Source: an uncultured SAR86 cluster bacterium (GTDB taxonomy: Bacteria; Pseudomonadota; Gammaproteobacteria; Magnimaribacterales; AG-339-G14). Taken from it: a stretch of DNA of 64,000 nt. A program made the position numbers and the translations under genes. The notes under the pieces are model-generated. The model had not been told where the DNA came from. It did not search any database and saw only the letters and a list, made by a program, of their open reading frames with translations. Each line of letters begins with the position of its first letter. The stretch's first letter is position 1. The stretch covers positions 1 through 64,000 of the forward strand of contig CACFWO010000005.1 of NCBI GenBank assembly GCA_902570035.1, read 5' to 3'. Shown here in pieces: positions 19,232-30,013 of the stretch.

Positions 19232-21289
19232 ATGAAAAGAATGTTAATTAATGCTACTCAACCAGAAGAGCTTCGCGTTGCCATGACAAGAGGAGATTCC
19301 CTTTATGATTTGGATATTGAAAATATTAATGAGGTTAGAAGGAAGGGAAACATCTACAAAGGCATTGTTACTAGAGTGGAACCAAGTTTAGGGGCTGCTT
19401 TTATAAATTTTGGTGCAGATAGACACGGTTTTCTGCCCTTCAAGGAAGTTGCACCGCAATTTTATCCAAAAGATAAAAAAGGAAGATTATCTATCACCGA
19501 TTGTCTATCAAAAAATCAAGAAATTATTGTTCAAGTTGAAAAAGAAGAACGAGGAAACAAAGGTGCAGCTCTCACTACTTTTGTCAGTTTAGCTGGAAGA
19601 TTTTTGGTTTTAATGCCGAACAACCCAAAAGCTCAGGGCATCTCTAGAAGGTTGAACCCTTCTGAAAGAGACACTTTGAAGCAAAAAGTTTCTGCTCTAA
19701 ATATTCCTGAAGAAATGGGGATAATTGTTAGAACAGCTGGGGAAGGAAAGGAATTAACCGAATTAGAATGGGATTTAGATTATTTACTTAAAGTTTGGGA
19801 TGCAATTTTGGAAGCAAATCTTCAAAAAAATGGCCCTTTCTTAATTTACAAAGAAAGTGATGTGATCATTAGATCTCTCCGGGATTATGTCAGAGAAGAC
19901 GTTGATGAAGTTTGGATAGATACACAGGAAGCGTATGACCAAGCCATAGAGTTTGTAGATAGAGTCATGCCAGAACAATCAAACATCATAAAAAGATATG
20001 AAAACAGTCTGCCTCTTTTCACTCGATATCAAATTGAATCTCAAATAGAGACTGCTTATCAAAGAGAAGTAAAACTTGAGTCAGGTGGATCAATAGTAAT
20101 TGACGATGCAGAAGCCTTAGTTGCAATAGATATAAATTCATCAAAAGCAACTTCAGGCAAAGATATTGAAGAAACTGCAACGCATACTAACCTTGAAGCA
20201 GCGAGAGAAATATCCAGGCAGTTGAGACTCAGAGATATTGGCGGTCTGGTAGTTATTGATTTTATTGACATGATGAATCTCGAAAATAAAAGAAAAGTGG
20301 AGGATGAAATGCGAAATTCTCTCTCAGCGGATAGAGCGAGAGTGCAAATTGGCAGAATTTCAAGATTCGGTCTTCTTGAACTTTCTAGACAAAGACTAAG
20401 ATCTTCTTTGAAAGAAAGATGGACACAAGATATCAATACCCTCTCAACTGCTGTACTAAGATTAATCGAAGAAGAAAGTAGTAAAGATAATACAGGAGAA
20501 GTCAGAGCAATCGTATCGCCATCAATGTCTGCTCTTTTATTGAATGAAAGAAGAATAAGACTTAACGATATCGAAGCAAGAGCTAACTTAAAAGTTACTG
20601 TTATAGCTGATCCCATTCGTCCAGATACGAGATTTGAAGTTGTAAGATTAAAAGATGGGGAAATAATTGAAGAGGAAACAAGTTCTCACATACAAGAACA
20701 ATTAGAGAAAGATTCAATAAGTTCTCCTGTTGCAAGGAAGGAGGAAAAAGCTGCTGTTAATCTGATGCCATCCTCTAGACCTAAAACAGGTTTGATATCT
20801 AAATTGATGAACATCTTTAAAAGTAACAAACCTAAAGGAAAGAAAAAACCAAAAAATGTAAGAAAAAGAAATCCTAGAAAAACTCAAAATAAAAAGCATC
20901 AGCCTAAGCAAGATGCTAGAAGAAATTCTAATCAAAAGAGAAAGCCTTCTAACCAAAAGAAGGACCAGGTTAAATCTAAGGCAACGACGAAGAAAGATTC
21001 AGCAAATGAAGCACCAAGGAGAAAAATATCAAAACCAAAAAAAGATAATACACCTGCTGCAAAAAAAGACTCTGAAGCAAAACTTCAATCTGGTGTAGCA
21101 ATAGGTAAAGTTAAAGAAACTAAAAAAGAATCAAAATCTAAAGTTACTAAGAAAGTTGCTAAACCAGTGAAATTATCTAGACCTAAGAAAGTTGAAGAAT
21201 CCAAAAAGGTTGAAAAAGAAGAATCGGTTGTAGATCAGACGCTACATGCGGGCGATATTAGAGCCTCAAACGATCCAAGAAATAAATAA
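19232..21289 (+). CDS. rne: Ribonuclease E, zinc-link motif absent
   Basis: MKRMLINATQPEELRVA, S1 domain, IVRTAGEGKE, ALVAIDINSSKAT, GGLVVIDFIDM, RFGLLELSRQR; Lys/Arg-rich C-terminal tail. Confidence 0.96.
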   Translation: MKRMLINATQPEELRVAMTRGDSLYDLDIENINEVRRKGNIYKGIVTRVEPSLGAAFINFGADRHGFLPFKEVAPQFYPKDKKGRLSITDCLSKNQEIIVQVEKEERGNKGAALTTFVSLAGRFLVLMPNNPKAQGISRRLNPSERDTLKQKVSALNIPEEMGIIVRTAGEGKELTELEWDLDYLLKVWDAILEANLQKNGPFLIYKESDVIIRSLRDYVREDVDEVWIDTQEAYDQAIEFVDRVMPEQSNIIKRYENSLPLFTRYQIESQIETAYQREVKLESGGSIVIDDAEALVAIDINSSKATSGKDIEETATHTNLEAAREISRQLRLRDIGGLVVIDFIDMMNLENKRKVEDEMRNSLSADRARVQIGRISRFGLLELSRQRLRSSLKERWTQDINTLSTAVLRLIEEESSKDNTGEVRAIVSPSMSALLLNERRIRLNDIEARANLKVTVIADPIRPDTRFEVVRLKDGEIIEEETSSHIQEQLEKDSISSPVARKEEKAAVNLMPSSRPKTGLISKLMNIFKSNKPKGKKKPKNVRKRNPRKTQNKKHQPKQDARRNSNQKRKPSNQKKDQVKSKATTKKDSANEAPRRKISKPKKDNTPAAKKDSEAKLQSGVAIGKVKETKKESKSKVTKKVAKPVKLSRPKKVEESKKVEKEESVVDQTLHAGDIRASNDPRNK

Positions 21290-21290
21290 T

Positions 21291-22112
21291 CTATTTAAGA
21301 CTATTTAGGTAATGTTGAATTAAATCTCCTGAAATAGATACGCCTGGTGGAGGAGTATTAGGTAAATTATCAACTTCAAACCATTGAGCATCATCTATCT
21401 CATCATTATCTGGAGTTATCTCTCCAGATTTGTATTCAGCAAAATATCCAAGCATTAATTGACCCGGGAAAGGCCAAGACTGACTTTGAAAATATTTAAT
21501 ATTGTGAACCTCAATTCCAACTTCTTCTTTGACTTCTCTTTTTAAGCAGGCTTCGGCACTTTCTCCAGCCTCAATAAAGCCAGCAATAGTGCTGTAGAGA
21601 TTTACTGGAAAATTTTTGTTATGTGCCAATAAAATACTTTTATCTTTATGAATTAAGGTAATAATACATGGAGAAATTTTTGGATATACCAACGGTGAGT
21701 CACAATTTGGGCACTTCAATGCCCTTTCTTTTTTATCAAGTTGTAATTCTGATCCACAAAAACCGCAATATTTATTTGAGTCTGACCAATTAACTATCTG
21801 AAATGCTCTAGAGATGGCTTCGAATAGCTGCATATTCATCACAGAAAATAAAGCTCTTAAATCGGTAAAGGTTGTATCTGGAATCATTGTTTGTTCGTTT
21901 GAGACAGACACAGCATAAAGGGGTGCGTCATCTAAATATCCAATGAAGTGTCTACTTTTTTCTTCTAGACCTGACCATTTCATTTCATCCTCAGTAGCCG
22001 GGCGGACTGAAGATTCTTTTAAAAAGTGTAATAACTTTGAATTAAATACAGGAAAGTACTTTGACTCTTTGGACGTATCATCTATAAAATTAGCCGGCGT
22101 AAAAATATTCAT
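21291..22112 (-). CDS. nudC: NAD(H) pyrophosphatase / RNA NAD-decapping Nudix hydrolase
   Basis: CGFCG...CPNC zinc ribbon, Nudix box [23 protein letters not shown], NudC motif [14 protein letters not shown]. Confidence 0.93.
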   Translation of the reverse strand: MNIFTPANFIDDTSKESKYFPVFNSKLLHFLKESSVRPATEDEMKWSGLEEKSRHFIGYLDDAPLYAVSVSNEQTMIPDTTFTDLRALFSVMNMQLFEAISRAFQIVNWSDSNKYCGFCGSELQLDKKERALKCPNCDSPLVYPKISPCIITLIHKDKSILLAHNKNFPVNLYSTIAGFIEAGESAEACLKREVKEEVGIEVHNIKYFQSQSWPFPGQLMLGYFAEYKSGEITPDNDEIDDAQWFEVDNLPNTPPPGVSISGDLIQHYLNSLK

Positions 22113-22123
22113 ACAAAAAAACT

Positions 22124-23632
22124 ATGTCCTCAGCAATTTTTAGGAACTTTCTTGGTCATGCTCCTAGTTGGTATAAGCAGACCATTCTAGCCTTTTTAGT
22201 TATAAATCCAATTCTTTACTTTATTTGTATTGCTATGTCCTTACCTGCCGGAACCATTCTAGGCTGGGTTATTCTTGCGGAGTTTATTTTTACACTTGCG
22301 ATGACTTTTAAATGTCACCCCCTTCCTCCAGGAGGGCTGATAGCTCTGCAGGCTGTTATTTTAGGACTCACTACAACCAGTCAGGTTTATTACGAAATTT
22401 CTCTAAACCTTAAAGTAATTCTATTGCTTATGTTCATGGTTGCTGGAATATTTTTCATGAAGGACTTGCTTCTTTTTATTTTTACTAAGCTTTTATTGAA
22501 AGTAAAAAACAAGACAACCGTATCTCTTCTCTTTGTCTTCGCTGCAGCTTTTTTATCAGCTTTTCTTGATGCCCTAACCGTAACAGCTGTTTTGATATCC
22601 GTCGCTGTTGGCTTTTATACTGTCTACCACCAGGCGGCATCAGGAAAAGATTATTTGGATGAGCATGATTTAAACGATGATTCTCATCTAGATGATAATG
22701 AATCGATCAATTTAGAAAAATTTAAACTGTTTCTTTGTAACCTGCTAATGCATGGAGCCGTGGGAACAGCTCTTGGTGGCGTTTGTACTATTGTAGGAGA
22801 GCCACAAAATCTTCTTATTGCATCCATTGCCGAATGGGATTTTATAGAATTTTTTATCAGAATGGCTCCGATTTCAATTCCTGTTTTAATCGCTGGCCTG
22901 TTCACTACATTGTTTTTAGAAAGATTTAAGGTTTTTGGATACGGCGCTCAACTTCCTGAGAGAGTCAGGGATATTCTTCAAGCATTTGATGATGATCAAA
23001 CAGCTAACCTAACGGATCAAGTTAAAGCCAAACTTCTCGTTCAATTAATCGTTGGATTAATCCTCATGTTCTCGCTGGCATTTAGTATTGCTGCTGTTGG
23101 TCTAATAGGTTTAATGATCATCATACTTTTGACTTCATTTACAGGAATCATTGAAGAGAAAGAATTAGGAAAGGCCTTCGAGGAAGCTCTACCTTTCACT
23201 GCCCTACTTGTTGTTTTTTTTGCTGTGGTTGCAGTTATACACGATCAACATTTATTTAAGCCTGTTATTGATTATGTATTTCTTCAAGCCGTGGAACTTC
23301 AGGCACCTCTGTTTTTCATAGTAAATGGAATTTTATCCATGATCAGTGACAATGTTTTTGTTGCTACTATTTATATCAACGAAATTAAAGCTGCCTTAGA
23401 TTCTGGAGAAATTAGCAGAGATCAATTTGATGCGTTAGCTGTTGCAATAAATACCGGTACAAACTTACCAAGTGTTGCTACTCCAAACGGACAAGCAGCC
23501 TTTCTCTTCCTGCTAACATCATCAGTAGCTCCTCTAATTGGTCTCTCTTATTTAAGAATGGTAAAGCTGGCACTACCTTATACAATCGTTTTGAGTACTG
23601 TTGGATTAACAGCAATTTTTTATTACTTTTAA
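22124..23632 (+). CDS. nhaB: Na+/H+ antiporter NhaB
   Basis: [74 protein letters not shown]. Confidence 0.94.
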   Translation: MSSAIFRNFLGHAPSWYKQTILAFLVINPILYFICIAMSLPAGTILGWVILAEFIFTLAMTFKCHPLPPGGLIALQAVILGLTTTSQVYYEISLNLKVILLLMFMVAGIFFMKDLLLFIFTKLLLKVKNKTTVSLLFVFAAAFLSAFLDALTVTAVLISVAVGFYTVYHQAASGKDYLDEHDLNDDSHLDDNESINLEKFKLFLCNLLMHGAVGTALGGVCTIVGEPQNLLIASIAEWDFIEFFIRMAPISIPVLIAGLFTTLFLERFKVFGYGAQLPERVRDILQAFDDDQTANLTDQVKAKLLVQLIVGLILMFSLAFSIAAVGLIGLMIIILLTSFTGIIEEKELGKAFEEALPFTALLVVFFAVVAVIHDQHLFKPVIDYVFLQAVELQAPLFFIVNGILSMISDNVFVATIYINEIKAALDSGEISRDQFDALAVAINTGTNLPSVATPNGQAAFLFLLTSSVAPLIGLSYLRMVKLALPYTIVLSTVGLTAIFYYF

Positions 23633-24591
23633 TGGATAGAACCTTTTGTGTCGCCCCAATGATGGGAAGAACTGATACGCATTTTAGAAATTTATGTCGG
23701 TTTGCTTCAAAACATGCTGTTTTATTCACAGAGATGGTGCATTCCAATGCCCTTGTGAAAAACAAACGAATAGATAAATACATTCTAAAAACTGATATAG
23801 AAAATCCAGTTGTCTTCCAGCTTGGAGGATGTGAACCAAAGGATCTTGCAGAAGCAACTAAAATAATTAATGAAAACAAATACGATGAAATTAATTTGAA
23901 TGTTGGTTGTCCTAGTCCAAGAGTGAAATCAGGAGGTTTTGGAGCATTTCTCATGTACGAACCAACTAAAGTAAAAGATTGTCTTACTGCTATGACTGCA
24001 TCCTCTGATATTCCAATAACTGCAAAAATTAGATTAGGAGTAGATAATCAAGATATTGAAGAAACTTTAGATTATTTCATTGAAATAATTTTGCAATCTG
24101 GAATAAAAACTATTTATGTACATGCCAGAAAAGGAATGCTTGATGGATTAAATCCAAAAGAAAATAGAAATATTCCACCTCTTAACTACGAAAGAGTCTA
24201 TCGATTAAAAGAAGATTTTCCAGATATTGAAATAATACTTAACGGAGGTTTATCTAACTTTCAAAGAGATAAAGATAGATTAAAAATGGTTGATGGTTTG
24301 ATGTACGGAAGGTATATCTGCGAAAAACCTTATGAATTAACAAAAGTAGATAAAATTTTTTATCAATCAACTAATGAAACTGAAATTGAAACTCTTGTAA
24401 TGATGATGGAAAAATATTTGATAAAAAATCAAGATTTAGGATTTTCAGGCTACTTAGTCAAAAGGCATATGGTGAATTTTTTTAAAGGTTTTAGTTATTC
24501 AAAAAAAATAAGACAAATAATTATGTCGGATAACCTGAACATAGATGAGATAATAAATATACTGAAGAAAAAAGATTTATTGGTTGCATGA
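23632..24591 (+). CDS. dusA: tRNA-dihydrouridine synthase A
   Basis: FCVAPMMGRTDTHFRNLCR, LNVGCPSPRVKSGGFGAFLM, VHARKGMLDGLNPKENRNIPPLNY. Confidence 0.95.
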   Translation: MDRTFCVAPMMGRTDTHFRNLCRFASKHAVLFTEMVHSNALVKNKRIDKYILKTDIENPVVFQLGGCEPKDLAEATKIINENKYDEINLNVGCPSPRVKSGGFGAFLMYEPTKVKDCLTAMTASSDIPITAKIRLGVDNQDIEETLDYFIEIILQSGIKTIYVHARKGMLDGLNPKENRNIPPLNYERVYRLKEDFPDIEIILNGGLSNFQRDKDRLKMVDGLMYGRYICEKPYELTKVDKIFYQSTNETEIETLVMMMEKYLIKNQDLGFSGYLVKRHMVNFFKGFSYSKKIRQIIMSDNLNIDEIINILKKKDLLVA

Positions 24592-25025
24592 AATTTTTCA
24601 AAAATTTATTTAAAACAGAAGATTCTGAAGCAGAGAGCAAAGATAACAGTATTCAAAAATCAATTTGCTCTTTAATGATAGAAGTTGCTTATGCTGATAA
24701 TCAACTAGATGAATCTGAATTGAAAGCTATGGCAAATTCTCTGAGTAAATTAGATATCCAACAGGAAGAGATACGAGAAATTGTTGACGAAACTCTTGCA
24801 AAATCTAAGGAATCTATTTCCTTCTATGAACACACAAGAATACTTAACGATCAACTTGATTACGATCAAAAAAAAGACGTTTTAAATTCTGTTTGGTCTA
24901 TAGCTTTCGCAGATGGTCAAATGAATAAACATGAGGAACATCTAATCAGAAGAATTGCTGATCTTTTGTATCTTAATCATAAAGATTTCATAAACTCAAA
25001 ATTGGATCATAAAAATAATGAATAA
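24588..25025 (+). CDS. TerB-like (tellurite-resistance-like) domain protein
   Basis: Paired helical repeats MIEVAYADNQLDESELKAM / WSIAFADGQMNKHEEHLIRRIADLL. Confidence 0.75.
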   Translation: MKFFKNLFKTEDSEAESKDNSIQKSICSLMIEVAYADNQLDESELKAMANSLSKLDIQQEEIREIVDETLAKSKESISFYEHTRILNDQLDYDQKKDVLNSVWSIAFADGQMNKHEEHLIRRIADLLYLNHKDFINSKLDHKNNE

Positions 25026-26268
25026 AATAAAATCAGAAAGAGTAGGATTAGATTCAAATAAATTGAAATCAATGGATTTATTCTTTAAAGATAAATACCT
25101 CAATACCGGTAAATTAGCAGGCATTCAAACTCTTATATCAAGAAAGGGAAAAATAGTTCACTTTAATTCGATTGGCAAAAGTGACGTTGAAAAATCTAAA
25201 AATATCAAATCAGATACTATTTTTCGTATTTATTCTATGACGAAGCCAATAACTAGTGTTGCTTTGATGCAACTTCATGAGCAAGGATTATTTCAATTAG
25301 CGGATCCAGTAGGTAAGTTCTTACCTGAATTTAAAAATTCTAAAGTTTTTTTGCAAGGATCATTTCCAAATTTTTTAACTACACCAGCAAAAAGAGATAT
25401 GACTGTACGAGACCTTTTATCTCATACATCTGGTCTAACATATGGATTTCATTATCAAACTAATATAGATCATGCTTACCGAAAAGTTTGGGCGGGCTCT
25501 AAAGAAGAAGAATCTGACTTTAATATGCCACCTATGGATTTAAAGACTTTTTCAGAAACCATAGCAAAAATTCCTCTTGAGTTTAGTCCAGGAGATAGAT
25601 GGAATTACAGTGTATCAACTGATATATGTGGGAGACTGATAGAAGTGTTAAGTGGATTGTCTCTTCAAGAATATTTTAAAAAATATATCTTTAAACCTCT
25701 TGAAATGATTGATACAGACTTTTATGTTCCTGCAAATAAACTTAGTAGGTTTGCTGCGTGCTATGAAAGAACACCGAAAACATATCTAAAATTAAATGAC
25801 TCATCTGATAAAAGTAGTAGTTATTCAAAAATGCCTTTATTTCAATCGGGCGGCGGTGGTCTAGTTTCTACATCTAGTGATTATCATAATTTTTGCTTTA
25901 TGCTTTTAAACGGAGGAAAGTTTAAAAATAATAGAATTCTATCTAGAAAAACAATTGAACTTATGACGCTAAATCACTTACCAGAGAACAAAGATATGAT
26001 TTCATTTGGATCAGAAGGTAGTTTTAGTGAAGTGAGATATAAAGGTGTAGGATTTGGATTAGGTTTTGGAGTCAATATAGACGTTCCAGAGACTCAAAAC
26101 TCTGGATCTATAGGAAGCTTTAATTGGGGAGGCGCAGCTAGTACTTTTTTTTGGATTGATCCAAAAGAAGATTTGATTTGCATAATGATGACTCAATTAA
26201 TGCCCTCTGGCTATTATCCAATCCGTGTACAGATGCAATCAATGGTTTACGGTTCATTTATTGATTAG
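25018..26268 (+). CDS. Class C beta-lactamase-family serine hydrolase
   Basis: SMTKPITSVALMQLHEQG (SxxK), RDLLSHTSGLTYG, YSVSTDICGRLIE. Confidence 0.92.
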   Translation: MNKIKSERVGLDSNKLKSMDLFFKDKYLNTGKLAGIQTLISRKGKIVHFNSIGKSDVEKSKNIKSDTIFRIYSMTKPITSVALMQLHEQGLFQLADPVGKFLPEFKNSKVFLQGSFPNFLTTPAKRDMTVRDLLSHTSGLTYGFHYQTNIDHAYRKVWAGSKEEESDFNMPPMDLKTFSETIAKIPLEFSPGDRWNYSVSTDICGRLIEVLSGLSLQEYFKKYIFKPLEMIDTDFYVPANKLSRFAACYERTPKTYLKLNDSSDKSSSYSKMPLFQSGGGGLVSTSSDYHNFCFMLLNGGKFKNNRILSRKTIELMTLNHLPENKDMISFGSEGSFSEVRYKGVGFGLGFGVNIDVPETQNSGSIGSFNWGGAASTFFWIDPKEDLICIMMTQLMPSGYYPIRVQMQSMVYGSFID

Positions 26269-26990
26269 AAATCTTCGAACTCATCATCAAGGTCATCAAA
26301 GTTTATTTCGCCATCTGATATTTCATATTTTCTTCTTTGTAGAAATGCATCTCGATAAAAAATATATTTATCCCCGCTAACGAAATCATCTAAATCCAAA
26401 AGGACAGTAGTTTGATTTAAAATATTGAGACCTGTTAATAAACCAGAATAAGTAGGATGATCTTCTGCAACCGCCAATGGAGATATAACTGAATCTACTC
26501 CTCTAGATAAAGCATCTCTGAGATTAGTGGGACCTAAAAAAGGTAAAACTATGTATGGTCCTGATTCAACGCCCCATTTTCCAAGAGTCTGTCCAAAATC
26601 TTCATTGTTCTTATCAAAACCCATTGGTGTAGCTACATCAAAGAGGCCAAAAATGCCAAACGTAGTATTGAATATAAACCTTCCAAAATCATTTATCGAT
26701 TTAATAAAATTATTCTGCAATATGTTGTTAATACCAGACCTAACATCATCTATGTTTTCAAAAAAATTTGTTACTCGATCTCTTATAAAAGGAGGAGTAG
26801 CTTCAACATAAGCCCCTGTTACTGGCTCTATAAAGTTTTCTATGACCTTCTCATTGAATTCATGAATTTTTCTATTTTGTTCTTCATACGGATCTATAGA
26901 ATCTCTCAACTCAGGAGAAATAGCACATCCTATAAACATTAAGAAAAATGCTAAAATGACACTTAATCTTTTTATATACAGAATTATCAT
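26265..26990 (-). CDS. mlaA: MlaA/VacJ lipid-asymmetry lipoprotein
   Basis: FLMFIGCA lipobox, DPYEEQNRKIHEFNEKV, FGIFGLFDVATPMG, FGQTLGKWGVESGPYIVLPFLGPTNLRDA. Confidence 0.93.
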   Translation of the reverse strand: MIILYIKRLSVILAFFLMFIGCAISPELRDSIDPYEEQNRKIHEFNEKVIENFIEPVTGAYVEATPPFIRDRVTNFFENIDDVRSGINNILQNNFIKSINDFGRFIFNTTFGIFGLFDVATPMGFDKNNEDFGQTLGKWGVESGPYIVLPFLGPTNLRDALSRGVDSVISPLAVAEDHPTYSGLLTGLNILNQTTVLLDLDDFVSGDKYIFYRDAFLQRRKYEISDGEINFDDLDDEFEDF

Positions 26991-27001
26991 TTCGTAAGCA
27001 T

Positions 27002-28654
27002 ATGCCTCTCCCTAAAAAAAACAACCGTGTAATTGTTACTTCTGCCTTACCTTATGCAAATGGTCATTTACACATAGGGCACCTTTTAGAGCATGTACAA
27101 ACTGATATATGGGTAAGGTTGCTTAGAGCGAATAATATTGCTTGTCATTATGTATGTGCCAGCGATGCTCATGGCACTCCAATCATGCTAAGAGCAAAAG
27201 AATTAAAGACTGAACCTGAAAAAATGGTTGAAGAATTTAGATCATCGCATATCAAAGACTTAGAATCATTCAATATTTCTCACGATAATTTTTATACGAC
27301 TCATAGTGAAGAAAATAAGTACTATAGTGAATTGATTTATATCAAAGCGAAAGAATCTGGATTTATTGAAAGTAAGGAGATCGAACAATTATTTGATGAA
27401 AGTGCAGGCTTATTTCTTTCTGATAGATACGTAAAAGGTACTTGTCCAAAATGTTCAGCCGAAGACCAGTATGGTGATAATTGTGAAGTTTGCGGTGCAA
27501 AATATGAAGCCGCTGAATTAATCAATCCAGTGTCAACAATTAGTGGTCAAAAACCCGTAATTAAAACTAGTGAACACGTTTTCTTTAAATTATCAAAGTT
27601 AGACACTAATGTGGCAAATTGGATGAAAGCTACACCTCTACAAGAAGCAGTTAAAAATAAACTTGAAGAATGGTTCCAGCAAGGTTTAAAAGATTGGGAT
27701 ATCAGTAGAGATTCCCCATATTTTGGATTTGAAATTCCCGATATGCCAGGTAAGTACTTTTATGTATGGCTTGATGCTCCTATTGGATACATAGCTAGTC
27801 TTGAAAATTATTTAAAATCAAATAATAAAGAGTCTGCAGAAGAAATTTGGTCGGAGACTGCCGATACAGAAATTTATCATTTTATTGGAAAAGATATCAT
27901 GAACTTTCATGCTCTGTTTTGGCCAGCTTTACTAGAAACATCGAAATTTAAAAAACCAACAAATGTTTTTGTTCATGGTTTCCTAGGTTTGAACGGAGCA
28001 AAAATGTCTAAGTCAAAAGGTAATTTTTTAAGTATGAGAGACTACTTAGATATTCTTGATGCTGACTATATAAGATATTATCTGGCTTCAAAGTTATCGC
28101 CCTCCATTGATGATATTGATCTCAACTATGATGATTTCCAAAAAAAAGTTAATTCTGATCTTGTTGGAAAGTTTGTGAATATTGCTAGCAGATCAGCTGG
28201 ATTTTTAAAAAAGAATAATAATCTGATAGGCAATATCATCGATAGTGAATTTTATGAAAATTTTATTTCATCAAAAGATGAAATCACTAATCTATTTGCA
28301 GATCTTGAGTACTCGAAAGCAATTAAAGAAATCATGAAATTAGCCGATTTGGCAAATGCTTATGTGGATGACAAAAAACCTTGGATTTTAGCTAAAGATG
28401 AAAAAAATAAGGAAGAAGTTATTAAAATTGCAAGTACAACAATAAACTTATTTAGAGTTATTAATACTTATCTCAAAATAGTGATTCCAGCTACTTGTTC
28501 TAAGGGAGAAAGCTTTCTAAAAGAGAAAACCAGCTCGATCGATGATATTGATGCCCCTTTAACAAATCATAAATTAGATACATTTTCGCCTATTCTAAAT
28601 AGGTTGGAAGATGAAAAATTAGAAGCACTTATTCAAAGAGGTTCAAATGGATGA
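27002..28654 (+). CDS. metG: Methionyl-tRNA synthetase, catalytic + anticodon region only
   Basis: [17 protein letters not shown] (HIGH), CPKC...CEVC zinc knuckle, [11 protein letters not shown] (KMSKS). Confidence 0.96.
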   Translation: MPLPKKNNRVIVTSALPYANGHLHIGHLLEHVQTDIWVRLLRANNIACHYVCASDAHGTPIMLRAKELKTEPEKMVEEFRSSHIKDLESFNISHDNFYTTHSEENKYYSELIYIKAKESGFIESKEIEQLFDESAGLFLSDRYVKGTCPKCSAEDQYGDNCEVCGAKYEAAELINPVSTISGQKPVIKTSEHVFFKLSKLDTNVANWMKATPLQEAVKNKLEEWFQQGLKDWDISRDSPYFGFEIPDMPGKYFYVWLDAPIGYIASLENYLKSNNKESAEEIWSETADTEIYHFIGKDIMNFHALFWPALLETSKFKKPTNVFVHGFLGLNGAKMSKSKGNFLSMRDYLDILDADYIRYYLASKLSPSIDDIDLNYDDFQKKVNSDLVGKFVNIASRSAGFLKKNNNLIGNIIDSEFYENFISSKDEITNLFADLEYSKAIKEIMKLADLANAYVDDKKPWILAKDEKNKEEVIKIASTTINLFRVINTYLKIVIPATCSKGESFLKEKTSSIDDIDAPLTNHKLDTFSPILNRLEDEKLEALIQRGSNG

Positions 28655-28979
28655 AATTTCTATCGAAGATTTTATAAAAATAGATCTGAGAGTTGCTGAG
28701 ATCAAACATGCTGAGAATGTGGAAGAAGCAGACAAACTCTTAAAAATAAATTTAGACCTAGGAGAATTAGGTGAAAGAACAGTATTTGCAGGCATAAAAA
28801 AATACTATGATCCAGAAAAATTAATAGGTCTAAAAATTATATGTGTAGCTAATTTAAAGCCCAGGAAGATGCGATTTGGGGTATCAGAGGGTATGATTCT
28901 TGCTGCAACCAACGACGAAGAAGGAGTATTTATCCTGCATCCCGATCAAGGAGCAAAACCAGGAATGAGAGTGAGTTAA
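28647..28979 (+). CDS. Detached MetRS C-terminal tRNA-binding (EMAP/Trbp111-like) domain
   Basis: [62 protein letters not shown] 5 nt before ATG; overlaps metG by 8 nt. Confidence 0.9.
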   Translation: MDEISIEDFIKIDLRVAEIKHAENVEEADKLLKINLDLGELGERTVFAGIKKYYDPEKLIGLKIICVANLKPRKMRFGVSEGMILAATNDEEGVFILHPDQGAKPGMRVS

Positions 28980-30013
28980 TGACTAAAAGCATAGAAACAG
29001 ATATTTTAATTATTGGAGCTGGTCCCGTAGGTCTATTTACAGTGTTTGAGGCGGGATTACTGGGTCTCAAGTGTCATCTTGTAGACAACCTAGATAAAAT
29101 AGGCGGACAATGCATTGAACTTTATCCAGAAAAACCTATTTATGACATACCCGGTGTACCAAATCAAACTGGTAAAGAACACATAGATTCACTTTTAAAA
29201 CAAATTGAGCCATTTGATTACGAAGTTCATCTAAATCAAAGAGTAGATAAAATTGAACAGTCAGGAGATCATTGGATTGCCGAAACTTCTGATGGAATAT
29301 CTTTTAAAACACTTAATATTTTTATAGCGGCCGGCGCTGGATCTTTTGAACCTAGAAAACCGCCTGTTGAATCTCCGGATAAATTTTTAGGCAAAGGAAT
29401 AGATTATGCAGTCAGAAGTGTTGATAAATACAAAGATAAAGATATTGTTATTTTTGGCGGAGGAGATAGCGCATTAGATTGGTCAGTAGAATTAGCAACT
29501 AAGGCGAAATCAATAAAACTTGTTCACAGAAGAGATAATTTTAGAGGAGCGGAACATACCGAGAACAAAATGCGAAATTTTGTTTCAAGCGGTGAAATAG
29601 AGTTAAAAATTCCTTTTGTCATAAAATCTATTGTTGGTAATAAGTCTTTTGAAGGAGTAGAAATAATGAATTTTGAAACTAAAGAGACAGAGGTCATTGA
29701 TTGCGATGAGGCTTTATTTTTCTTTGGTTTGAGTAAGCAGCTCGGTCCGATAAATGATTGGGAAATTGATTTAAACGAAAGAAAAGTCCAAGTTGATACA
29801 GAAAAATTTGAAACGAATCAAAAAGGCATCTTTGCTGTTGGCGATATCAATACATATCCGGGAAAATTAGACTTAATACTTTGTGGGTTTCATGAAACTA
29901 CCCTAGCTGTGCAAGAAGCCTTTAAAAGAATAAATCCCGGTGAGAGAGTTCCTTTCGGTTACACAACCTCCAATAAAGGTTTGCAAGAAAAACTTAAAGT
30001 TTCTGGATCATGA
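28979..30013 (+). CDS. Ferredoxin/flavodoxin-NADP+ reductase, thioredoxin-reductase-like
   Basis: IIGAGPVGLFTVFEAGLLGLKCHLVDNLDKIGGQCIELYPEKPIYDIPG, GGGDSALDW, AVGDINTYPGKLDLILCGFHE. Confidence 0.9.
   Translation: MTKSIETDILIIGAGPVGLFTVFEAGLLGLKCHLVDNLDKIGGQCIELYPEKPIYDIPGVPNQTGKEHIDSLLKQIEPFDYEVHLNQRVDKIEQSGDHWIAETSDGISFKTLNIFIAAGAGSFEPRKPPVESPDKFLGKGIDYAVRSVDKYKDKDIVIFGGGDSALDWSVELATKAKSIKLVHRRDNFRGAEHTENKMRNFVSSGEIELKIPFVIKSIVGNKSFEGVEIMNFETKETEVIDCDEALFFFGLSKQLGPINDWEIDLNERKVQVDTEKFETNQKGIFAVGDINTYPGKLDLILCGFHETTLAVQEAFKRINPGERVPFGYTTSNKGLQEKLKVSGS

Noticed and set aside
20059-20616. 185-aa minus-strand ORF antisense to rne
   Set aside because: Lies wholly inside the strongly supported rne catalytic region; Leu/Ser-rich low-information translation typical of an antisense shadow ORF.
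20820-21240. Lys/Arg-rich repeat-like stretch, considered as a DNA repeat or a separate gene (20913..21098)
   Set aside because: It is the in-frame RNase E C-terminal tail; low complexity comes from A-rich Lys codons and there is no regular repeat unit.
23478-23954. 158-aa minus-strand ORF across nhaB/dusA
   Set aside because: Antisense to two well-supported genes, no recognisable motif or start context.
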